Source: Flintibacter faecis
GTDB taxonomy: Bacteria > Bacillota > Clostridia > Oscillospirales > Oscillospiraceae
NCBI RefSeq assembly: GCF_014287875.1
Contig: NZ_JACOPN010000002.1
Location: 124,001 to 188,000 of the forward strand
DNA: 64,000 nucleotides
Direction of reading: 5' to 3'
In this document: positions 8,435-16,961 of the stretch, in pieces
Numbering within the stretch: the stretch's first letter is position 1
How the letters are laid out: each line of letters begins with the position of its first letter
Made by a program: the position numbers and the translations under genes
The notes under the pieces: generated by a model
What the model was told of the DNA's origin: nothing
The model's database searches: none
Seen by the model: the letters and a program-made list of their open reading frames with translations, nothing else

Positions 8435-8452
8435 CCTTCGGGTCACACCGTT
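8425..8452 (+). terminator. Hairpin overlapping the recombinase stop
   Basis: AACGG-c-GTGACC, loop TTCG, GGTCAC-a-CCGTT. The stem spans the TGA stop and a UUCG tetraloop caps it. There is no U-tract, so it may stabilise the mRNA end or mark the element edge rather than terminate strongly. Confidence 0.5.
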
Positions 8453-8506
8453 CTCTGCGACAAAATAGTTACTTGTCACTATTAAGCCTTGGGATTGCAG
8501 GTTTTT

Positions 8507-9227
8507 TCAGCGTGTCGATAAACCCTCTTCTGTCATTCCGAGGAGCGCAGCACCCGCAAGGGGTACGCCGCATCCGTAAGGCAGCAAAGCTGCCAACGGC
8601 TGCGCAGCACCCGCAAGGGGTACGCCGCATCCGTGACCCCGTCCAACAGCCTCCCTTGTCAAAGGGAGGTGGCACGGCGCAGCCCGTGACGGAAGGATTC
8701 CGACCACAAGAAAGCTGTCCTAAGAACGGAATCCCTCAGTCAGCTTCGCTGACAGCCCCCTTTAACAAGGGGGCCTAATGATGCGTGACAGCAAAGCGGC
8801 GGGGGCCGGGCGGATGGGGACATCCGCCCCTACGGAATGTGACGAATCTCGTCCGTAGGGGCCGCTGTCCTCAGCGGCCCGCCGTCGGCGTATGCACCCA
8901 CAGTATCCCCGTCCAACAGCCTCCCTTGTCAAAGGGAGGTGGCACAGCGCAGCCGTGACGGAAGGATTCCGACCCCCGGAAAGCTGACCTAAAAACGGAA
9001 TCCCTCAGTCAGCTTCGCTGACAGCTAGCCCTATCCCTTTTGTCCCTTCGGGACATTTCCCCTTGACAAGGGGAATCGGCCTTTCACAAGGGGGCCAAGG
9101 GACGGGGGTTACGGATTCCCACGTCGCTGCGCAGCCGTTGGCAGCTTTGCTGCCTTACGGATGCGGCGTACCCCTTGCGGGTGCTTCGCTCCTCGGAATG
9201 ACAGAAAAGGGTTTATCGACATGTTGA
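8507..9227. repeat. MITE-like composite repeat, copy 1 (about 95 bp terminal inverted repeats)
   Basis: The left arm (from TCAGCGTGTCGATAAACCC, through TGTCATTCCGAGGAGCG, to GCTGCCAACGGCTGCGCAGC at about 8603) reappears as its reverse complement at about 9126-9227. Between the arms lie further repeat families: two copies of CCTCCCTTGTCAAAGGGAGG with GGTGGCAC, ACGGAAGGATTCCGACC, and a GTAGGGG-C-G type block (about 8800-8885). No protein gene is seen; open frames here are repeat translations. Confidence 0.75.
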
Positions 9228-9263
9228 CCGGGCCGCGGCGTGTGCCGCGGCCCGGTTTTTTCT

Positions 9264-10199
9264 CTACCCAAAATACAGCGTCAATTCAGCTTCGTCCTCC
9301 TGGTCCTGCAGGAAGGGCAGCTGCTCCCCCTCTTTTGCGGAGTGGATGCGCAGCTGTTCGCCGGAGGGGGATATCTCCACGGGGAAGCTGCCGCTGACCG
9401 TCATGTCCCGGCCGGACAGCTCCAGGTGGAGGTCGTCTCCCTCCATCTTCCAGCGGCCGGAGCAGACCAGCTCGTCGGACTGGCCCTCCTGGCTCTCACA
9501 CAGCTCCGCCAGGCCGGCGGCGTTCTCCTCGCCGTGCAGCTTCAAGACCCAGCCAGGACAGCCCCAAACCGTCTCCGCCAGACCCGTATCCGTGGGGGCC
9601 GCCCAGTCGGCATCCCCTATCCCAGCGGGCGGCTCCGGCGCGCTGCCGGGAAAATAGTCCCCCGAGATGTCCTCCCCCGCCCCGTTATAAAAGGTCAGGT
9701 CATCCACATGGGTATCCCCCACTGTGTCGCTGAGTTCGGTGCAGACCAGGAAGTGATCCCCCTGGGGGTACAGGTCATAGGTCTCTCCCCCAAGCTGGGC
9801 GGATATTTTGGCGATCTGCTCCCCGGCGTCCCGCCCGGCGATGAGCAGATACTTCTTCCCGCCGCTCTCCACCACATTGTTCTGAAAATTTCCGCCGCCC
9901 CAGCCCATGCGGACGATCCTATACCGCCCCAGGGGGCCGCGCTCCAATGTGGCGGTACCCAGTTCTAAATCGGGCCCCAGTTCAAACAGGTAATAGTTTC
10001 GCCGGCCCAGCTCCAGCTCGTCATACACCGTCACCTGAGGAGACAGGGGCGTGCTGCGCCCCCTGTCATAAAAGTCCGCCAGATAGCCGGGCAGCGTGGC
10101 CTGGTCCAGCTTGATGGGATAGGTGAGACAGATGCCCGCCAGAGCGCACAGGACCACCACAGCCAGAACCGCCAGCGCCAAAACCGCTCTCCGCTTCAT
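9264..10199 (-). CDS. Unknown membrane-anchored extracellular protein
   Basis: The 311-residue protein has one N-terminal membrane segment (RRAVLALAVLAVVVLCALAG, about 3-22) and then a soluble, Gly/Asp-rich outer part with no family that I recognise. There is no lipobox, so an uncleaved anchor or signal peptide is expected. ATG 10199 is chosen because GAGGTG lies just upstream; a GTG at 10211 in frame is possible. It follows the SLH gene on the same strand with a 39 bp gap and may be co-transcribed. Both genes sit between two MITE-like repeats. Confidence 0.6.
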   Translation of the reverse strand: MKRRAVLALAVLAVVVLCALAGICLTYPIKLDQATLPGYLADFYDRGRSTPLSPQVTVYDELELGRRNYYLFELGPDLELGTATLERGPLGRYRIVRMGWGGGNFQNNVVESGGKKYLLIAGRDAGEQIAKISAQLGGETYDLYPQGDHFLVCTELSDTVGDTHVDDLTFYNGAGEDISGDYFPGSAPEPPAGIGDADWAAPTDTGLAETVWGCPGWVLKLHGEENAAGLAELCESQEGQSDELVCSGRWKMEGDDLHLELSGRDMTVSGSFPVEISPSGEQLRIHSAKEGEQLPFLQDQEDEAELTLYFG

Positions 10200-10238
10200 A
10201 ACGCACCTCACATTCTATCATATAGACGATGTTGGGGA

Positions 10239-11255
10239 TTAACTCAGATAGATGTTGGAGACCTCGGCGTTGCAGAAATAACCAGATGCGACACAAATCT
10301 GAATTTTCTTGCATCCAGAGATATCTGCAGTGTAGGTTTTTGTGGTTTCAGGATCCTGCTTCCCATACACGGCGGCGATGTTGTCAATCCCATCAATACC
10401 TCCAGCATCAACACTATGTCTCTTCTCATGAATGGTCACAGTGAATGTAAGAGTAGAGTATCCGGGATTATTAAAAGTGATGTAGCCACCTGTACCCTCA
10501 AAACCTGAGTTGTATAGGTGGAAGACACCGTTCTCATACTTAGAGCCATCACCACTAATGTAGAGGATATTGTCCCCGGTCAGGGTCAGAGAGCCAGCAG
10601 GCTTCTCCGGGACTACGGGAGTAGAGGGAGTACCACCGGAGCAGACCTCGATGAGGCGGCTCATGACAACGGCGGCCTGGGCACGGTCCATCACTCCGGT
10701 ACCATTGAAGGTGCCCTTGTTGTCCACACCGGTCAGCATCCCCATATTGTAGCAGACGGACACGGCGTCACGGTAGGTAGAGGGGACAGAAGCCCAGTCG
10801 GCCACCTTGGAGGTGTCAGAGAGGGAAGAAGTGGTGATACCCTGGGCTTTGAGTATGTTGTACATGAGCTGGGCCATGTCATAGCGATTGATGGTGGAGG
10901 TGGCCAGATTCTCGTTGGATCCAACGTTGGTGCCGGTCAGGATATTGGCACTCTTGGCGCCGGCCATGAAGGGGGCGTACCAAGTGCTGCCTTCGGCTCC
11001 CAGCTTGTCCGAGTAGAACTGCCTCACCAGCATAGTGATGAACTCAGCATTGGAGAGCTGCTGGCTGGGCGCAAACAGGTTGTTGCCAATGCCGGACATA
11101 ACACCCTTGTCAGCCATCTCGGTGATGGAGGAAGAAGCCCAATGATTGCCGGGCACATCGGTGAACTTCACAGAGGCCGCGAAGGCTGTGGTGGAGAGCA
11201 TAGTGACTGCCAGGGCGATGCTCATAGCACCGGCGGCAAGACGACGAGTTTTCAT
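10239..11255 (-). CDS. Secreted SLH-domain protein with C-terminal NPCBM-like domain
   Basis: The 338-residue protein starts with a signal peptide cut near TTAFA (about residue 27). Three S-layer homology repeats follow (about 30-85, 90-150, 155-205; for example FTDVPGNHWASSSITEMADKG), which bind secondary cell-wall polymer. After a Thr/Pro linker (GGTPSTPVVPEKP) the last 115 residues resemble an NPCBM or galactose-binding jelly roll: YENGVFHLYNSGF early and ISGCKKIQICVASG late. The role is probably a cell-surface carbohydrate-binding protein; no catalytic domain is present. An AAAGGAA site precedes ATG 11255. Base composition is lower in GC than neighbouring housekeeping genes. Confidence 0.8.
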   Translation of the reverse strand: MKTRRLAAGAMSIALAVTMLSTTAFAASVKFTDVPGNHWASSSITEMADKGVMSGIGNNLFAPSQQLSNAEFITMLVRQFYSDKLGAEGSTWYAPFMAGAKSANILTGTNVGSNENLATSTINRYDMAQLMYNILKAQGITTSSLSDTSKVADWASVPSTYRDAVSVCYNMGMLTGVDNKGTFNGTGVMDRAQAAVVMSRLIEVCSGGTPSTPVVPEKPAGSLTLTGDNILYISGDGSKYENGVFHLYNSGFEGTGGYITFNNPGYSTLTFTVTIHEKRHSVDAGGIDGIDNIAAVYGKQDPETTKTYTADISGCKKIQICVASGYFCNAEVSNIYLS

Positions 11256-11289
11256 TTCAAATCAATTCCTTTCTGCTATATGTTGTAAT

Positions 11290-11786
11290 TCAGCGTGTCG
11301 ATAAACCCTTTTCTGTCATTCCGAGGAGCGAAGCACCCGCAAGGGGTACGCCGCATCCGTAAGGCAGCAAAGCTGCCAACGGCTGCGCAGCACCCGCAAG
11401 GGGTACGCCGCATCCGTAAGGCAGCAAAGCTGCCAACGGCTGCGCAGCACCCGCAAGGGGTACGCCCCTCTCGTTCCCTTGGCTCCCCCTGTGGGGGAGC
11501 TGGCACGGCGTGAGCCGTGACTGAGAGGGCAGCCTCCCTTGTGAAAGGGAGGTGGCACGGGCGCAGCCCGTGACGGAAGGATTCCGACCACAAGAAAGCT
11601 GTCCTAAGAACGGAATCCCTCAGTCAGCTTCGCTGACAGCTAGCCCTATCCCTTTTGTCCCTTCGGGACATTTCCCCTTGACAAGGGGAATCGGCCTTTC
11701 ACAAGGGGGCCAAGGGACGGGGGTTACGGATTGCCACGTCGGCCCGTTGGGCCTTCTCGCAATGACAGGCTTTTTTGACAGTCTGA
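11290..11786. repeat. MITE-like composite repeat, copy 2
   Basis: The left end TCAGCGTGTCGATAAACCC (11290) and the right end, whose reverse complement is TCAGACTGTCAAAAAAGCC, form imperfect inverted termini flanked by AATT on both sides. Inside are three tandem GTACGCCGCATCCGTAAGG-type units, a CTTGGCTCC..GTGACTGAGAGGG block (about 11478-11529, also found inverted at 16674-16723) and the same CCTCCCTTGTGAAAGGGAGG and GACAGCTAGCCC blocks as copy 1. Confidence 0.75.
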
Positions 11787-11938
11787 ATTATACTTCAAAA
11801 CGTACCGTGTGTAAACATAAGATACGTAATAGGCTCCTGCTTTTGGCAATGCATATACATCATAGCATTGCGTCTCTCTTGGATTTACTTATCATATTTA
11901 TTATATCATGGGTAAAGTGAGCCAGACAAGCACCGGAC

Positions 11939-11973
11939 GGTTTCTTAAAAGAATTCTAAGAAACCGGTCTTTT
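11939..11973 (+). terminator. Hairpin with short U-run in the glnN upstream region
   Basis: GGTTTCTTA (11939-11947) pairs with TAAGAAACC (11957-11965), followed by GGTCTTTT. It may end transcription coming out of the repeat region. The rest of 11787-12105 shows nothing else I can name. Confidence 0.5.
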
Positions 11974-12105
11974 GTGCAGCTGCTCCGCCAAAATCGTGGA
12001 TATTTCTCGGGACATGGGGCGTTTTTCGCCGATTTTCCTGCACTTTCGTAAGAACCTCCACATTCTTCTTTCTCCCCCGGCGGGAACTTTAGTCAGAATT
12101 CACTC

Positions 12106-12237
12106 TTGCAAACAGGGCCGGGATAGGGTATGGTAATAGTAGAAGATTTGCTTGCTTCCTATTTTGGATGTGGAGTAGAGCGGTCGGCTGTGAAGTAGGG
12201 CAATGACGTCTGAGTTGGCGTTGTTGTCTCTTTTTTT
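12106..12237 (+). promoter_or_regulatory. glnN promoter and terminator-containing leader
   Basis: A weak promoter, TTGCAA (12106-12111), 17 bp, TATGGT (12129-12134), is followed by a leader of about 140 nt. CAATGACG (12201-12208) can pair with CGTTGTTG (12219-12226) with two G-U pairs, and seven T follow at 12231-12237, that is, an intrinsic terminator 40 bp before the glnN start. This suggests control by antitermination; the factor is not visible. Confidence 0.5.
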
Positions 12238-12278
12238 ACCCTGGGCCGCCGCGGCTAAAACGGAAAGGATCGGATCAT

Positions 12279-14381
12279 ATGAGCGTGAACATCTCTGAAA
12301 TTTTCGGTGAAAATGTATTCAGCATGTCTGTCATGCGGGAGCGTCTGCCCAAGGCGGCCTACGCCGAAATGCTGGACGTAATGGAGCACGGCGGCAACAT
12401 CTCCATGGCCACCGCCGACATTGTGGCCAATGCCATGAAGGACTGGGCCGTGGAGAAGGGCGCCACCCACTACACCCATTGGTTCCAGCCCCTCACCGGT
12501 GTCACTGCCGAAAAGCACGACTCCTTCATCACCCCCCCCGACGACAGCAAGACCCTGCTGCAGCTGACGGGCAAACAGCTCATCCGGGGTGAGCCTGACG
12601 CCTCCTCCTTCCCCTCCGGCGGTCTGCGCGCCACCCACTACGCCCGGGGCTACACCGCCTGGGACATGACCTCCCCCGCCTTTGTGAAGGAGATGTCCTG
12701 CGGCACTATCCTGTGCATCCCCACCATCTTCGTCTCCTATAACGGCGAGGCCCTGGACAAGAAGACCCCTCTGCTCCGTTCGATGGAGGCCGTGAGCACC
12801 CAGGCCCTGCGCATTCTGCGCCTGTTCGGAAACACCCAGGCCACCCGCGTCACCCCCTCTGTGGGCGCAGAGCAGGAGTATTTCCTGGTGGACCGGGACA
12901 AGTATTTAAAGCGCCGGGACCTCATCTACACCGGCCGCACCCTGTTCGGTGCTCCCGCCCCCAAGGGTCAGGAGCTGGACGACCAGTACTTCGGCGTGAT
13001 CCGTTATCGGGTGGGCCAGTTCATGGCCGACCTGAACCAGGAGCTGTGGAAGCTGGGCATCCCTGCCACCACCCAGCACAACGAGGTGGCCCCCGCCCAG
13101 CACGAGATGGCCCCCATCTATACCATGTGCAACCTGGCCGTGGACCAGAACCAGCTGGCCATGGAGACCATGAAGCGGGTGGCCACCCGCCACGGTCTGG
13201 TGTGTCTGCTCCATGAGAAGCCCTACGCCGGCGTAAACGGCTCCGGCAAGCACGACAACTGGTCTCTCACCACCAACCTGGGCGAGAATCTGCTGGACCC
13301 CGGCGACACCCCCAACGAGAACCTGCAGTTCCTGCTGGTCCTCTCCTGCATCATCAAGGCGGTGGACCGCCACGCCGACCTGCTGCGCTGCTCCGCCTCC
13401 AACCCGGGCAACGAGCACCGCCTTGGTGCCCAGGAGGCTCCCCCCGCCATCATCTCCATCTTCCTGGGGGATCAGCTGGACAGCGTGGTGGACCAGATCG
13501 TGTCAAACGCCGACTCTGTGCAGCTGCTGGCCACCACAAAGCTCTATTTCGGCGTGCCCACTGTGCCCCTGATCAAAAAGGATGCCACGGACCGGAACCG
13601 CACCTCCCCCTTCGCCTTCACCGGAAACAAGTTCGAGTTCCGCATGGTGGGCTCCTCCGACTCCATCGCCGATGCCAACACCACCCTGAACGCCATCGTG
13701 GCCGAGGCCATGTGTGAGGCCGCCGATGTGCTGGAGAAGGCCGACGACTTCAACACCGCCTGCTTCAAGCTCATCCACGACATGCTCTCCGCCCACCACC
13801 GGGTCATCTTCAACGGCAACGGCTATTCCGATGCCTGGGTGGAGGAGGCCGCCCGCCGTGGCCTGCCCAACCTGCCCTCCATGGTCAACGCCATCCCCTC
13901 TCTGACCACCGAGAAGGCCGAAAACCTGTTCACCAAGTTCAACATCTACACCAAGTCCGAGCTGGAGGCCCGGGCGGAGATCATGTATGAGACCTATGCC
14001 AAGGTGCTGAAGATCGAGACCCAGACCATGATCCACATGGCCGGCAAGCACTATATCCCCGCCGCCATCCACTACTGCACCCGTCTGGGCCAGTCCATCG
14101 CCGCCGTCACCGGTGCCGGTGTGGCCGCCCCCGTGCAGAAGGAGCTGCTGGAGAAGTGCTCCGCCCTGCTCTCCCAGGCGTCTGAGGCCCTGGAGAAGCT
14201 GAAGGTCCTGCTGCCCCAGGTGGACTCCATGGACGACGTGCCCGCCATGGCCATGGCCTATCACGACCAGATCGTCCCCGCCATGGCCGCCCTGCGCAAG
14301 CCCGTAGACGAGCTGGAGCTGCTGGTGGACAAGGCCATCTGGCCCATGCCCACCTATGGCGATCTGATGTTCGAGGTTTAA
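12279..14381 (+). CDS. glnN: Glutamine synthetase type III
   Basis: The 700-residue enzyme makes glutamine from glutamate, ammonia and ATP in the cytoplasm. Its length is that of GSIII, well above GSI (about 450). GSIII signatures are present: HWFQPLTGVTAEKHDSF near residue 68, AEQEYFLVD near 195 for the metal-binding glutamates, and KPYAGVNGSGKHDNWSL near 317 for the ATP-binding and catalytic region. ATG 12279 follows GGAAAGGAT. It is monocistronic, with a terminator at 14547-14588. The leader contains a hairpin with a T-run, pointing to nitrogen-dependent antitermination. Confidence 0.95.
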   Translation: MSVNISEIFGENVFSMSVMRERLPKAAYAEMLDVMEHGGNISMATADIVANAMKDWAVEKGATHYTHWFQPLTGVTAEKHDSFITPPDDSKTLLQLTGKQLIRGEPDASSFPSGGLRATHYARGYTAWDMTSPAFVKEMSCGTILCIPTIFVSYNGEALDKKTPLLRSMEAVSTQALRILRLFGNTQATRVTPSVGAEQEYFLVDRDKYLKRRDLIYTGRTLFGAPAPKGQELDDQYFGVIRYRVGQFMADLNQELWKLGIPATTQHNEVAPAQHEMAPIYTMCNLAVDQNQLAMETMKRVATRHGLVCLLHEKPYAGVNGSGKHDNWSLTTNLGENLLDPGDTPNENLQFLLVLSCIIKAVDRHADLLRCSASNPGNEHRLGAQEAPPAIISIFLGDQLDSVVDQIVSNADSVQLLATTKLYFGVPTVPLIKKDATDRNRTSPFAFTGNKFEFRMVGSSDSIADANTTLNAIVAEAMCEAADVLEKADDFNTACFKLIHDMLSAHHRVIFNGNGYSDAWVEEAARRGLPNLPSMVNAIPSLTTEKAENLFTKFNIYTKSELEARAEIMYETYAKVLKIETQTMIHMAGKHYIPAAIHYCTRLGQSIAAVTGAGVAAPVQKELLEKCSALLSQASEALEKLKVLLPQVDSMDDVPAMAMAYHDQIVPAMAALRKPVDELELLVDKAIWPMPTYGDLMFEV

Positions 14382-14546
14382 ATGCGCTTTCTTCCTTTTG
14401 CTCATCCCTGCGGCCGGTCTGGTCGGGCGGCGAAAACCCTTCCTTTTTCTGTACCTATCTCCATTGCTTCCTTTCTTTTCTTTCTTCTCCTCTTCTCCGC
14501 CGTCCGCCCCGGCTTGCCCAGAGTATTGGGCTTGATCCTTTTTCAG

Positions 14547-14588
14547 CCCCGCCCGCGCCAGGTTCCAGGCGCAGGCGGGGTGCTTTTT
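14547..14588 (+). terminator. glnN terminator
   Basis: A GC-rich stem, GCCCCGCC..GCGCC with GGCGC..GGCGGGGTGC, followed by TTTTTG. It is 165 bp after the glnN stop and just ahead of the parE promoter. Confidence 0.75.
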
Positions 14589-14596
14589 GTCTTTCT

Positions 14597-14626
14597 TGAC
14601 TTTCCCCCGGAAAATTTGGTATGATT
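14597..14626 (+). promoter_or_regulatory. parE promoter
   Basis: TTGACT (14597-14602), 18 bp, TATGAT (14621-14626), about 50 bp upstream of the parE start. Confidence 0.6.
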
Positions 14627-14679
14627 ATAGTGATATATTATGTACGTCACATGCACGAAAAGAGTGAGGAAGGTTTACC

Positions 14680-16671
14680 ATGGCTCAAAAGAAAACCGTC
14701 TATGGAAATGAATCTATCTCCGCCCTGAAGGGGGCGGAGCGGGTGCGGAAGCGGCCCGGCGTTATCTTCGGCTCCGACGGACTGGAGGGCTGCGAGCACT
14801 CCGTGTTCGAGATCATGTCCAACGCCATCGACGAGGCCCGGGAGGGCCACGGGCGGCTCATCACCGTCACCCGCTTTGCAGACCAGTCCATCCAGGTGGA
14901 GGACCAGGGCCGAGGCTGCCCCGTGGACTGGAATGAAAAAGAACAGCGCTTTAACTGGGAGCTGGTCTTTTGCGAGCTGTACGCCGGCGGCAAGTATGAC
15001 AACACCAGCGGGGACAACTACGAGTATTCCCTGGGCTTAAACGGCCTTGGCTCCTGCGCCACCCAGTATTCCAGCGAATATTTCGATGCTACCATCTGGC
15101 GGGACGGCTTTCAGTACTCCCTCCATTTTGAAAAGGGCGAAAACATCGGCGGTCTGCACAAGGAGCCCACAGCCCGGGGCAAAAAGACGGGCTCTCTGTT
15201 CCACTGGAAGCCCGATTCAGAGGTGTTCACCGATATCAATATCCCGGTAGACTACTATCTGGACGTGATGAAGCGGCAGGCGGTGGTCAACGCGGGCATC
15301 ACCTTCCGCTTCCGCAACCAGGTGGGCGGCAAGTTCGAGACCACCGATTTTCTCTATGAAAACGGCATCGTGGACTATGTGACCGAGCTGGCCGGGGAGG
15401 ATGCCCTCACCAAGCCCGTCTTCTGGCAGACAGAGGACCGGGGCCGGGACCAAGCGGATAAGCCGGAGTACAAGGTGAAGCTGTCCGTCTCCTTCTGCTT
15501 CTCCAACCGGGTGCAGGTCATCGAGCACTATCACAACTCCTCCTGGCTGGAGCACGGCGGCTCCCCAGACAGGGCGGTGCGGTCCGCCTTTGTCTCTGAG
15601 CTGGATGCCTATCTGAAAAGCCAGAACAAATATAACAAAAATGAGAGCAAGATCACCTTTCCAGACATCCAGGACGCGCTGGTCCTGGTCAGCAACAACT
15701 TCTCCACCCTGGCCTCCTATGAGAACCAGACGAAGAAGGCCATCAACAACAAATTCGTCCAGGAGGCCATGACCCGCTTTCTTCGGGAGCAGCTGGAGGT
15801 CTATTTCACCGAGAACCCCCAGGATGCCCAGCGGATCGCCGAACAGGTGCTCATCAACAAGCGGTCCCGTGAGAACGCGGAAAAGACCCGTCTGAATCTG
15901 AAAAAGAAGCTCACCGGCTCTATGGACCTGTCCAACCGGGTGCAGAAGTTTGTGGACTGCCGCACCAAGGACGTGTCCCGGCGGGAGCTGTACATCGTGG
16001 AGGGCGACTCCGCCATGGGCAGCGTAAAGCTCAGCCGGGATGCGGAGTTCCAGGGGATCATGCCCGTGCGGGGCAAAATTCTCAACTGCTTGAAGGCCGA
16101 CTACAGCAAAATTTTCAAAAGCGAGATCATCACTGACCTGCTGAAAGTTCTGGGCTGCGGCGTGGAGGTGCAGGACAAGCGGGCCAAGGACCTGGCCACC
16201 TTCGACCTGAACAGCCTGCGGTGGAACAAGATCGTCATCTGTACCGATGCCGACGTGGACGGCTTCCAGATCCGCACCCTGATCCTGACTATGCTCTATC
16301 GCCTGACCCCCACCCTGATCCAGCAGGGCTATGTCTACATCGCCGAGTCCCCCCTGTACGAGATCACCTGCAAGGACATGCCCTACCCCTTCTTCGCCTA
16401 CTCTGACAAGGAGAAGAACGACAAAGTGGCCCAGCTGGCGGGGAAAAAGTATGAGATCCAGCGCTCTAAGGGCCTGGGTGAGAACGACCCTGAGATGATG
16501 GCTCTGACCACCATGTCCCCCGCCACCCGCCGGCTCATCAAGGTCATGCCCGAGGATGTGGAGCGCACCGCTCAGGTCTTCGACCTCCTCCTGGGCGACG
16601 ACCTCCAGGGCCGCAAGAGCCACATCGCGGATAACGGATATAAATACCTGGACCTGGCGGATATTTCGTGA
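14680..16671 (+). CDS. parE: Type IIA topoisomerase subunit B (ParE/GyrB family)
   Basis: The 663-residue ATPase subunit has a GHKL N-terminus (NAIDEAREGHG, then the ATP-lid GLNGLGS) and a C-terminal Toprim domain with EGDSA (441-445), TDADVDG (about 522-528) and RSKGLGE (about 595). It pairs with the downstream ParC-like subunit to decatenate or relax DNA. It diverges from classical ParE and GyrB: the usual EGDSAGG-SAKQGR reads EGDSAMGSVKLSR here, and GLHGVGASVVNALS reads GLNGLGSCATQYSS. This fits the second, divergent topoisomerase of Clostridia rather than gyrase. The assignment as topoisomerase IV is by pairing and divergence. Confidence 0.85.
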   Translation: MAQKKTVYGNESISALKGAERVRKRPGVIFGSDGLEGCEHSVFEIMSNAIDEAREGHGRLITVTRFADQSIQVEDQGRGCPVDWNEKEQRFNWELVFCELYAGGKYDNTSGDNYEYSLGLNGLGSCATQYSSEYFDATIWRDGFQYSLHFEKGENIGGLHKEPTARGKKTGSLFHWKPDSEVFTDINIPVDYYLDVMKRQAVVNAGITFRFRNQVGGKFETTDFLYENGIVDYVTELAGEDALTKPVFWQTEDRGRDQADKPEYKVKLSVSFCFSNRVQVIEHYHNSSWLEHGGSPDRAVRSAFVSELDAYLKSQNKYNKNESKITFPDIQDALVLVSNNFSTLASYENQTKKAINNKFVQEAMTRFLREQLEVYFTENPQDAQRIAEQVLINKRSRENAEKTRLNLKKKLTGSMDLSNRVQKFVDCRTKDVSRRELYIVEGDSAMGSVKLSRDAEFQGIMPVRGKILNCLKADYSKIFKSEIITDLLKVLGCGVEVQDKRAKDLATFDLNSLRWNKIVICTDADVDGFQIRTLILTMLYRLTPTLIQQGYVYIAESPLYEITCKDMPYPFFAYSDKEKNDKVAQLAGKKYEIQRSKGLGENDPEMMALTTMSPATRRLIKVMPEDVERTAQVFDLLLGDDLQGRKSHIADNGYKYLDLADIS

Positions 16672-16673
16672 TT

Positions 16674-16930
16674 CCCTCTCAGTCACGGCTGCGCCGTGCC
16701 AGCTCCCCCACAGGGGGAGCCAAGAATGCTTGACCCTGTCATTTGGTGGTGTAGGGGCGGCTATTAGCCGCCCGCCGTCAACGGACCGGGTACTACGGGC
16801 GGATGATACGCCCCTACACCAAATGTCGGCTGCATTTCGTAGGGGCGGCCTGTGGCCGCCCGCCGACAGCGGACCGCTCATCCCGGGCAACCACAGGACG
16901 CCCCTACGGTGCCGCCATCTCATATTTGAA
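16674..16930. repeat. Intergenic repeats between parE and parC
   Basis: A 50 bp block (16674-16723, CCCTCTCAGTCACGGCTGCG onward) is the inverse of the one at 11478-11529. Two GTAGGGGCGGCnnnnnGCCGCCCGCCG units follow. Part of it is bounded by inverted CATTTGGTG..TAGGGGCG and CGCCCCTACACCAAATG. Non-coding; probably transcribed as part of the operon. Confidence 0.65.
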
Positions 16931-16961
16931 ATTTGTGACCTGTTTTTAAAGGACTGATACA

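Larger units (their letters stand above)
1..8452. mobile_element. Integrative mobilizable element, right part (left end outside window)
   Basis: The block combines a primase, an SF3 helicase, a MobV relaxase with an adjacent oriT and a large serine recombinase, all at visibly lower GC than the chromosome to the right. Recombinase last and relaxase internal resembles Tn4451/Tn4453 (TnpX, TnpZ), but a replication module is added. The right boundary is inferred to lie just after the recombinase hairpin (8425-8452) and before the chromosomal repeat at 8507. I could not identify the att core. Whether the minus-strand genes at 1-1943 belong to the same element is inference from shared base composition and head-to-head placement. 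Confidence 0.65.

Noticed and set aside
8431..8778. Frames rich in GVRRIRKAAKLPTA-type repeats, also at 11276-11593 on both strands
   Set aside because: They are translations of dispersed non-coding repeat blocks and recur in inverted orientation.
12255..12638. Minus-strand frame over the start of glnN
   Set aside because: Antisense shadow of glnN; Gly-rich and without a start signal.
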